A stretch of DNA of 64,000 nt from an uncultured Prochlorococcus sp. Lineage in GTDB: Bacteria > Cyanobacteriota > Cyanobacteriia > PCC-6307 > Cyanobiaceae. The notes under the pieces were generated by a model. It saw only the letters and a list, made by a program, of their open reading frames with translations. It did not search any database and was not told the DNA's origin. Location of the stretch: the NCBI GenBank assembly GCA_902527105.1, contig CABZNT010000002.1, positions 32,706 through 96,705 on the forward strand, read 5' to 3'. A program made the position numbers and the translations under genes. Shown one piece after another: positions 52,114 through 64,000 of the stretch (the first letter of the stretch is position 1; each line of letters begins with the position of its first letter).

Positions 52114-53553
52114 TTAAATTTTAAACATATCTAGATCGTTATACTCATTTCTTAAAAAATGATTCATTAATAAAAATCCAACAATTGTCCAGGTTTGATA
52201 TGTTCTCGATTGTTGCCCAACCCAAGTACCTGTAGGACCATCAAAATATTCTGCCCATTCTTGCTTAGGGAGTTGATTGAGTTGACACCAATACGATTCC
52301 TCTATTAAAGATTTCATTTCTTCCATGAGAATCGCATCTTCAGAACCATAATTTTTTTGATGCAATAGGACGGCTGTACCAAAAAACCAAAGTAAACTTG
52401 GCCAATGACCACCGTTATGGTAACTCCAAGGCCAATTCTTTGGGTCAGATCCAGTTTTATTTTGCCATTCTTCGACATCCATATGAGGATGACAAATTCT
52501 CATGGGCATTTGAGCCATCAAATGCTGTCTATTATGTAAAACTAATCTAAATAAAGCCCTCTGTTCTTGAGGAGGCAGTACTCCGAACATACATGCTAAA
52601 GAATTGCCTAAACTGTAAAATCTAAAGTCAGGTCTTCCTGTCCTAATATTTCCTATTAAATAACCACCTCTATTCTCTAACCAATCTTGTAACCAGGACG
52701 GAACCACTTGAGGCTGAACGTTAAATTCATTGAAGTGTTGATCGTCACCATATTGCTCGGTTGGCCTTCTTCTTAAAATTTGCATTGTTTGGCTGGTAAC
52801 CCAATAATGTTTTAAAAGAAAATTTCCTAAATCCTTAACCCATTGATTTGTAAGAATAAGTCTTTGGTCTAGAAGTCTACTAACATGATCAGCTCTACTT
52901 AATTCCATTAAGTTAATACAACTTTTTAAACATCCATGAAGTAAAACTTCAACTTCCAGAGGTGCTCCCCATACATCCATAGGTCTATCAATCATAAATG
53001 CGCAATCTGGAACAAAAAGTACTGGAGTACCTTCAAATGTTGGATGTAGAACTAGATCTAGTAAAAGTTGAATACCTCTTTGAACACTTTGACTTTTCCC
53101 AAAGGCATAATCACCGCTTTTATTGACATAATACCAACATAAAATGGGCCACCATAAACTTGCATCAGCAGAGGTAATTCTTCCTATTGATCTCTGACCA
53201 TAGTCTCCAATGAGCTGTCCATTTTCTTCAACGAAACTAGTAGGAAATACTCCACGTGTTTGGTAATTAGAGCTTTGCAGCTCAAGGCATACAGATAGGA
53301 ACTTTTTGACAATTTCGTATCGTTTTTGGGTAATGAGGTAAATCATTACAGGAACATTGTCTCTTAAAAATATTTCCCCATAATTTAATTTTTTATTTTT
53401 TGTTGGGTGTTCTAGTGCAGCAACGCTTCCCACTAACTCGCCTGATATTTCAACCAAAGTCTTTTCGAAGTGTTTTTTTGCATTTGTTACAATTTTCTCT
53501 TCATCAGAACTTGGTCTTACTCTTAAATTTTTTTGGCTAAATCGTTCTGCCAT
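52114..53553 (-). CDS. GH100 neutral/alkaline invertase family protein
   Basis: 'NYGEIFLRDNVPVMIYLI', 'DYGQRSIGRITSADASLWWPILCWYY', 'WPWSYHNGGHWPSLLWFF'. Confidence 0.9.
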   Translation of the reverse strand: MAERFSQKNLRVRPSSDEEKIVTNAKKHFEKTLVEISGELVGSVAALEHPTKNKKLNYGEIFLRDNVPVMIYLITQKRYEIVKKFLSVCLELQSSNYQTRGVFPTSFVEENGQLIGDYGQRSIGRITSADASLWWPILCWYYVNKSGDYAFGKSQSVQRGIQLLLDLVLHPTFEGTPVLFVPDCAFMIDRPMDVWGAPLEVEVLLHGCLKSCINLMELSRADHVSRLLDQRLILTNQWVKDLGNFLLKHYWVTSQTMQILRRRPTEQYGDDQHFNEFNVQPQVVPSWLQDWLENRGGYLIGNIRTGRPDFRFYSLGNSLACMFGVLPPQEQRALFRLVLHNRQHLMAQMPMRICHPHMDVEEWQNKTGSDPKNWPWSYHNGGHWPSLLWFFGTAVLLHQKNYGSEDAILMEEMKSLIEESYWCQLNQLPKQEWAEYFDGPTGTWVGQQSRTYQTWTIVGFLLMNHFLRNEYNDLDMFKI

Positions 53554-53723
53554 TTTATTTATATCCCTTTATTTAAGCCTAGTTGTTTAATGAGACTTTG
53601 AACAAATAAAAAATTAATAAAAAATTTTTGTATAAAAGGTTGCACAATTACTGTCGGATGGTTTAGTATTTTCTTCTGGGCAAAATTATACTTTTTGCAT
53701 TATTCAAGAAATTACCTTAAATC

Positions 53724-53924
53724 TTATTTTTGGTAAATGAATGAATTTTTGGAAATTTGATTTCGATCATTATTTTCAGCCAGAAGAAGGGTTTTACCTT
53801 CGAAATGAGTTACACACTTATTGTTTAACTCTGCACCTAGAAAATTTAAAAACTTAGGAACTGATGCTTTTATTGCGTCAAGAATAACTAAATGATTTTT
53901 TGTTATTTCAAGATGTACATGCAA
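53724..53924 (-). CDS. Possible small hypothetical protein (66 aa) upstream of rrn
   Basis: Open frame only; no recognised motif. Could be chance. Confidence 0.25.
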   Translation of the reverse strand: MHVHLEITKNHLVILDAIKASVPKFLNFLGAELNNKCVTHFEGKTLLLAENNDRNQISKNSFIYQK

Positions 53925-54154
53925 TAAAGGTGTGAGGTCCCGTCAAGAATATATAAAAATGTTATCAATTGCTAACTTATAGCTTTGATACAAACGGATC
54001 TGAGATCTTGGAAAGTCACTTTAGAAATATTTTTAATGTGCACTCAATGTAATCCTTAAAATTTAAGGAGGCTTAAACTAAATACAAAAACTGAATTTTT
54101 TATTTGGATAAAGCAATTCAATTTGAGTAGATTTATCTACAAAAGGATTTGAAC

Positions 54155-55640
<1,486 letters not shown>

Positions 55641-55764
55641 AGGGAGACAACAAAATGTTTAATATTATTATTTTGTCACCTTAGGTCGATCGGTATCTCA
55701 CGTTTTTAATTTATTAAAAATTTCATTTCCTAAGTTTTTCTAGGTCACACCCATTATTTTTCCT

Positions 55765-55838
<74 letters not shown>

Positions 55839-55850
55839 TATCTCTATGTT

Positions 55851-55923
55851 GGGGGTATAGCTCAGTTGGTAGAGCGCCTGCTTTGCAAGCAGGATGTCAG
55901 CGGTTCGAGTCCGCTTACCTCCA
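55851..55923 (+). tRNA. trnA: tRNA-Ala (TGC)
   Basis: GGGGGTA/TACCTCC acceptor, anticodon loop TTTGCAA, T-arm GTTCGAGTC. Confidence 0.97.
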
Positions 55924-56056
55924 CTGATTACCACCTCTTCCATAATCGGTAGAAAGGAAATGTTTTGAGTTGTGATCAAATTCTGAAAAGAATCTAGCTT
56001 CCTAATGAAATCATTAAGATGCTGGACTCATTGAATTAATTTCATTGTTTTCAGAG

Positions 56057-56076
56057 AACCTTGACAACTGCATAGA
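56057..56076 (+). repeat. Left arm of 23S-flanking inverted repeat
   Basis: AACCTTGACAACTGCATAGA, complementary at 19/20 positions to 59093-59112. Confidence 0.8.
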
Positions 56077-56182
56077 TTATTTTTAAAGACAATAAGCATC
56101 TTTAATGATGCAGATTTATTATTTGTGCGAATGCATTAATAACAATTCTATTAAGCTGATGCTTCAATTATTGAAGTTATTG

Positions 56183-59056
<2,874 letters not shown>

Positions 59057-59092
59057 AATAAACTTAATTTATTGTTTTTAAATATATAATTT

Positions 59093-59112
59093 TCTATGCA
59101 GTTCTCAAGGTT
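59093..59112 (+). repeat. Right arm of 23S-flanking inverted repeat
   Basis: TCTATGCAGTTCTCAAGGTT; reverse complement of 56057-56076 with one mismatch. Confidence 0.8.
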
Positions 59113-59119
59113 CACACTA

Positions 59120-59237
59120 TCCTGGTGTTCATGGCGATGTGGAACCACTCCGATCCATCTCGAACTCGGTTGTGAAACGCATCAGCGGCGAAAATATTTA
59201 GGGGGTAGCCCCTTGAGAAAATAGCTCAATGCCAGGT
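59120..59237 (+). rRNA. rrf: 5S ribosomal RNA (ends approximate)
   Basis: 'TCCTGGTGTTCATGGCGATGTGGAACCACTCCGATCCATCTCGAACTCGG...GCCAGG'. Confidence 0.95.
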
Positions 59238-59247
59238 AAAAATATTT

Positions 59248-59283
59248 AAAAGGGTTTACTCTTGATGAGTAAGCCCTTTTTTA
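59248..59283. terminator. Rho-independent terminator shared by rrn operon (+) and mutM (-)
   Basis: 14-bp stem AAAAGGGTTTACTC-TTGAT-GAGTAAGCCCTTTT (one G:T) followed by a T-tract on both strands. Confidence 0.88.
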
Positions 59284-60159
59284 TTTTTGGCATTTTGGAC
59301 ACCAATGGGTACTTCTTCCAGTAATTTTTTGTCTCTTAATTAAATTTCCACATTTACGACATTCTTTTCCAGTTCTTCTATAGACATTTGTCTGTAAACC
59401 AAAATTCCCATTTTCTCCTTCCAAGTCCCTAAAATCACTAAATGTAGTTCCCCCAGAACCTATACTTTTTTTTAATACAGTTACAATTGACTCCTTGAGC
59501 TTTATTAACTCATTCTTTTTTATTGTTCCAGCTTCCCTAAAAGGAGAGATGCCAGCAGAGTATAAACTTTCATCAGCATAAATATTACCTATACCTGCCA
59601 CTATGGTTTGATCTAATAAAATAGCTTTTATAGATTTTGTTCTTTTTGAAATAACTTTCTTAAGGTAATTTGCATCAAAGTCTTTAGAAAATGGTTCTGG
59701 TCCTAATGAACCTAATCCTTTTATTATTTTTTTAAGCGATAGGTCTTTATTAATCCACCACATTTGGCCAAAACTTCTTACGTCAATGTACCTAAGCTCA
59801 TTATTATTTTTATCGAAAAATCTTATTCTTGTATGTTTACAAGGATGACTTGAGTTTTCAATAAATTTAAAATATCCAGTCATTCTTAGATGAACTACAA
59901 GAAATCCTTTATTTTTTGAATTATCTAGATGAAATTGGGCATTCTCATTTTGAACTTCTTTTAATTGAGCTATTAAATATTTTCCTCTTCTATCCCATTT
60001 ATAAATAAGTGAGTTCAGAAGTCCTTTAATGAATTCATCTTTGTTTATTGGGAATGCAACAGTTGAATCCCTACAGACTTCTACTTTTTTAATAATAAAG
60101 TTATTAAGTTTTTGCTCTAAACCTCTGCGAACTGTCTCTACTTCTGGTAATTCAGGCAA
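59281..60159 (-). CDS. mutM: Formamidopyrimidine-DNA glycosylase
   Basis: '[14 protein letters not shown]', '[16 protein letters not shown]', zinc finger '[26 protein letters not shown]'. Confidence 0.97.
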   Translation of the reverse strand: MPELPEVETVRRGLEQKLNNFIIKKVEVCRDSTVAFPINKDEFIKGLLNSLIYKWDRRGKYLIAQLKEVQNENAQFHLDNSKNKGFLVVHLRMTGYFKFIENSSHPCKHTRIRFFDKNNNELRYIDVRSFGQMWWINKDLSLKKIIKGLGSLGPEPFSKDFDANYLKKVISKRTKSIKAILLDQTIVAGIGNIYADESLYSAGISPFREAGTIKKNELIKLKESIVTVLKKSIGSGGTTFSDFRDLEGENGNFGLQTNVYRRTGKECRKCGNLIKRQKITGRSTHWCPKCQK

Positions 60160-60163
60160 TTAT

Positions 60164-60373
60164 TTAAGCTTTCTCTAATTCACTTTCAGCGAAATTATTT
60201 GTATTTGCTCCACCATCAGTTCCGCTTATCCCAGCGTAATTTACTTTATCAAATCTGACTACACAGTTATATTTAATTCCTGAGGTATCAACTGAAGCAA
60301 CTTTACCGATTTCATTGTACCAATATGATTCTGGTCTTTTTACTCTTACGAGATCTCCTCTTGAAATAGCCAT
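60164..60373 (-). CDS. psaE: Photosystem I subunit IV
   Basis: '[61 protein letters not shown]'. Confidence 0.98.
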   Translation of the reverse strand: MAISRGDLVRVKRPESYWYNEIGKVASVDTSGIKYNCVVRFDKVNYAGISGTDGGANTNNFAESELEKA

Positions 60374-60452
60374 TACTATTAATTTAACTTTTTGTAGAAT
60401 AACTCATCATTAATATTCTTAGACAAATTATTCACACATATTAATTAAAGTT

Positions 60453-61223
60453 TTAACAAAAATCATTTATTAAATTATTTTCGAATTCTTCTTTAGCAGG
60501 CTTACTTCCCATCCATTTCCTACCAGGTATTCTCACATCTAATTCATTTTTATCACAATTGATTGAAATAATCAGTTTTTTATTTTCCTGATTTAGAACG
60601 TTTAAAACTTTTCTACCTTTAATATCTTTATATGTTTTACTTTGGATAATTATAGGACCATAAATTTTTTTATCTAACTCAATTAAGTCATTATTTTTTT
60701 TATTTTCAGTTGTTTCATAGTTTTCTGAATTAATTGCGTTCTTTTTTCTTATTGTGAGCTTTTGACCAATTTTTATTGAGTCAGCATTATTGATATTATT
60801 AATCTCTATCAGTTCTTTTACTTTTAAATTATATTTGTTCGATATGTCAGTAAGATTTTCACCAGATTGAACAATATGATAATTTTTAATTAAATCTGAT
60901 TGTTTTGTAAGATTTTCAGAAGATTCGGAGATAATAAGATTTTGGCCAACAAAGATATAATTTTCATCTTTTAAGTTATTCAATTTAATAATTAAATCTT
61001 TATTAATTGAATAGAATTTTGAAATACTTGATATTGTATCTCCACTTTTTACAATATGAATTTTTTTTATTTCAGTTTTTTCTTCAGTAATTGATTCTTT
61101 TCTAGCAATATTCTCAATTGTGTTTTTTGATGAAAATATTTCTTCTTCTGATTTTATTAATGAGTGATTAAAAAAATTAATAAATATGGCAATTACTAAA
61201 AATGCAAATTTCATAAAACTCAC
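60453..61223 (-). CDS. LysM-domain secreted/envelope protein
   Basis: Signal-like N-terminus and two LysM repeats 'HIVKSGDTISSISKFYSINKDLIIKLNNL', 'HIVQSGENLTDISNKYNLKVKELIEINNI'. Confidence 0.85.
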   Translation of the reverse strand: MSFMKFAFLVIAIFINFFNHSLIKSEEEIFSSKNTIENIARKESITEEKTEIKKIHIVKSGDTISSISKFYSINKDLIIKLNNLKDENYIFVGQNLIISESSENLTKQSDLIKNYHIVQSGENLTDISNKYNLKVKELIEINNINNADSIKIGQKLTIRKKNAINSENYETTENKKNNDLIELDKKIYGPIIIQSKTYKDIKGRKVLNVLNQENKKLIISINCDKNELDVRIPGRKWMGSKPAKEEFENNLINDFC

Positions 61224-61286
61224 TATTTATTTAAAGATAATCTTTAAATTTAAAATCGCTAGGTTTTTGAAAACAATTTAAGTAAT

Positions 61287-62678
61287 TTAAACCTGAAAAA
61301 TAAACTTTAAAAATTTCTTTACTTTTTCATAGGGGGGATACCGCAGATTTGAATCAAATAAAAAACCTTTAAAAGTAATAGATTTTTGATTTGAAAAATT
61401 TCGAAAACCTTCTTCTCCATGAAATTTACCAATACCACTTTGCCCAACGCCTCCAAAGGGTAAATTTGGAATAAGGACTGGCAACATCACATCATTTATA
61501 CAAATTGTTCCAGAGCTGGTTACTTTTGAAATATGATTATGGATTTTTTTATTGCCTCCAAATAAGTAGATTGCTAAGGGTTTTGATGTTTGACTAATCT
61601 GTTTTAAAGCTGATTCTTTATCATTAATTCCAACTACAGGAAGTAGTGAACTGAATAATTCTTTCTGCAAAATATCTGTTTCATTTAATTTAGTTCTCAA
61701 AATTGTAGGAGATATTTTCAACTTTTTTTTACTAAAAGTCCCCCCAAATAAAATTCTTTTTTCTTTTTCATATTGTTTGAGAATTTCTACAGTTGATGTA
61801 AATTGTTTTTTCTCCAATTTTGATAGGTTTTCGGAAATAATTGGATTATCTCCGTAAAAACTTACTATGTACTTTTTTAATTTTTCTATAAAAATATTTT
61901 CAATTTCTTTATCTACAAAGATATGATTCGGAGCCATGCAGGATTGACCAGAATTAAAAAATTTACCCCAAACAATTCTTTTTGCAGCCACTTCTAAATT
62001 TGCATTCTTGAAAACAATTACAGGATTTGTTCCGCTTAACTCAAGAGTTAATGGAGTTAAGTTTTTTGAAGCTAATTTCATTATAGATTTTCCAGTTTCA
62101 GTACTTCCTGTAAAAAAAATGTGGTCAAAATTTTGTTCAATTAATTTTATGGATTGTTTATTATCACCCTCTACTGTCATTAGGACATCTTTACGGAAAT
62201 ATTTGGAAGTAAGCTTTTTAATAAGTTTTGAGGTCGCAGGACATTTCTCTGATGGTTTTATAACTGCAGTATTTCCTGCTGAGAAAATATTTACTAATGG
62301 CTTTAAAATATAAAGTAATGGATAATTATAAGGACCAAGAATTAAGACACACCCAAGAGGTTCATAAATAACTTTGGAGGATGATGGAAATAGATAAAAA
62401 GGGGTATCAATTTTTTTTGGTCGCATCCAAGAATTGAGTTTCTTTTTTATAAGTGAAATTTCTTCTTTCACTAAAAGTATTTCTGAAAGCCCTTCAATTT
62501 CAGATTTACCGAGATCAACAAAAAGTGATTTAATTATCTCTTTTTTATTTTCATCCAAAAGTTTAGAAACTATATTGATATGATGGATCCGCCATTTTAT
62601 ATCTTCAGTTTTACCAGTGAGAACTGTATTTTTTAATTTATAGAAGTCTTCTAAATGAAATTTATCAGAAATTTTCAT
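61287..62678 (-). CDS. Aldehyde dehydrogenase family protein
   Basis: 'LGPYNYPLLYILKPLVNIFSAGNTAVIKPSEKCP', 'FFTGSTETGKSIM', 'LELSGTNPVIVF', 'NSGQSCMAPNHIFV'. Confidence 0.93.
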   Translation of the reverse strand: MKISDKFHLEDFYKLKNTVLTGKTEDIKWRIHHINIVSKLLDENKKEIIKSLFVDLGKSEIEGLSEILLVKEEISLIKKKLNSWMRPKKIDTPFYLFPSSSKVIYEPLGCVLILGPYNYPLLYILKPLVNIFSAGNTAVIKPSEKCPATSKLIKKLTSKYFRKDVLMTVEGDNKQSIKLIEQNFDHIFFTGSTETGKSIMKLASKNLTPLTLELSGTNPVIVFKNANLEVAAKRIVWGKFFNSGQSCMAPNHIFVDKEIENIFIEKLKKYIVSFYGDNPIISENLSKLEKKQFTSTVEILKQYEKEKRILFGGTFSKKKLKISPTILRTKLNETDILQKELFSSLLPVVGINDKESALKQISQTSKPLAIYLFGGNKKIHNHISKVTSSGTICINDVMLPVLIPNLPFGGVGQSGIGKFHGEEGFRNFSNQKSITFKGFLFDSNLRYPPYEKVKKFLKFIFQV

Positions 62679-62834
62679 TTTTTACCTTTGAATAGTATTA
62701 AATATATCAGAGGATAAATTGTAAATAACTAAGGTTTTTAGGCAGTTCAATCAAAGTGAATGATTTATGAGAAATAATCAAATTTATTAATATTGCTATT
62801 AAAAATTCAAATTTTTCTTGGTTAGTATATTTCT

Positions 62835-63725
62835 ATGAGGGAAAATTTTTCAATTAGATTGATATCTATAAATGAAATACCAGAAGTCACAAACTGGGCA
62901 AGGTTAGAAGGATTTTCTCCTGGAATGGATGATTTATCAATTTATAGAAATACAGATAAACAAGGAGTATGGGTAGCTTGTCTAGACAATAATCCTATAG
63001 GCTCTATTGCGTGTATAAAATATAATTCTTCTTATAGTTTTATAGGTTTATTTATCGTTAAAAAAGAATTCCGGAATAATGGATATGGAGTGAGATTATG
63101 GAAACATGCCCTCGAATATTTGAAAAATGTTGATTGTATTGGTCTTGAGGCTGCCCCAGATAGATTAAATGATTACGCAAAGTGGGGGTTTAGAAAATCT
63201 TCCATTACAAATCGATGGAAATTAAATGGTTCTCAAGATTTGCCATTGAGAAATTTCTATAAAGATCAATTTCATTCTTTTAAAGTTGTCCCGGGTAATA
63301 AAATTTCTTCTGAAGCAGTCTTAATTTATGATGATCAAAGAGAACCTAGTCCCAGACCACATTTTCTAAATGACTGGTTGAAAAATTCTCATGGTAATGT
63401 CAGTGCAATTGTCGATAATAATGGGATGTGCCATGGTTTTGGCAGGATAAGACCTTGTGTATTGGAGGATAATGAGCAAGGCTGGAGAATTGGCCCACTT
63501 TTAGCGGATACTCCACCACTTGCTGAATTATTAATAAGGGAGTTAGTTGGTGATTTAGATGCTCAAATCTTATTGGATTGCTCTAATCTGAACCCTTATG
63601 CAAATTATCTTTTATCAAGTTTGGGATTTGAGGAAATATCAAAAACTTACAGAATGTATAAAGGTATTCAACCTCCCTGCCCTATGAATCAAGTATATGG
63701 ACTTGCCTGCTTGGAACTGGGATGA
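62835..63725 (+). CDS. GNAT-family N-acetyltransferase (likely two GNAT-like halves)
   Basis: 'GLFIVKKEFRNNGYGVRLWKHALEYLKN' acetyl-CoA motif; C-terminal half 'GWRIGPLLADTPPLAELLIRELVG'. Confidence 0.82.
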   Translation: MRENFSIRLISINEIPEVTNWARLEGFSPGMDDLSIYRNTDKQGVWVACLDNNPIGSIACIKYNSSYSFIGLFIVKKEFRNNGYGVRLWKHALEYLKNVDCIGLEAAPDRLNDYAKWGFRKSSITNRWKLNGSQDLPLRNFYKDQFHSFKVVPGNKISSEAVLIYDDQREPSPRPHFLNDWLKNSHGNVSAIVDNNGMCHGFGRIRPCVLEDNEQGWRIGPLLADTPPLAELLIRELVGDLDAQILLDCSNLNPYANYLLSSLGFEEISKTYRMYKGIQPPCPMNQVYGLACLELG

Positions 63726-63790
63726 TTCCCTTTAAAACGTTGATGCCCCTTTTGTTTCTGTAATACTGAAAGAAGTTTGTTCGATTAAGA

Positions 63791-64000
63791 TTAAATTCCA
63801 GAAGGTTTCAAAATTTTTTCTACAATATCGGCGTTGATTATAGTGATCTCTCCATTGTCAATATTGGCAACTTGAAACAAGGTCCATGAATTTGGATTTC
63901 TAGCTCCTCCAATACAGTCGATAATTTGACCGACCCAATAATTTTCATTCTTTTCCTTAGTATTTTCGCAATTTTCTTTTTTAATTGCGACATAATCACC
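63791..64000 (-). CDS. DUF3104-like hypothetical protein, truncated by window edge
   Basis: Open frame to edge: GDYVAIKKENCENTKEKNENYWVGQIIDCIGGARNPNSWTLFQVANIDNGEITIINADIVEKILKPSGI. Confidence 0.6.
   Translation of the reverse strand, partial: GDYVAIKKENCENTKEKNENYWVGQIIDCIGGARNPNSWTLFQVANIDNGEITIINADIVEKILKPSGI

Overview
This is a 64 kb AT-rich, gene-dense chromosomal window from a marine picocyanobacterium. Gene content points to a high-light Prochlorococcus-like genome: lone degenerate phycoerythrin beta gene plus cpeS, psaE/psbB/psbEFLJ/psbK/psbM/psbT, petBD, ndhCKJ, minCDE and a single rrn operon with tRNA-Ile and tRNA-Ala. Almost all of it is core metabolism, photosynthesis and information processing. 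I see no prophage, transposon, CRISPR array or defence island, and nothing that I can call a wholly new system. Points worth a second look: (1) the lone phycoerythrin-beta/CpeS pair; (2) a three-domain Cas4/AddB-like Fe-S nuclease + HhH + DEDD-type exonuclease protein; (3) a cobS gene with no canonical start codon in frame, next to a T6 run; (4) near-perfect palindromes upstream of psbEFLJ, rpsA, the petB/ctpA divergence and the 16S gene; (5) small ORFs (55 and 59 aa) below the ORF-track cutoff; (6) pervasive tail-to-tail overlap of convergent genes; (7) a 19/20 inverted repeat flanking 23S. Family names come from motif recognition only; no database search was run.
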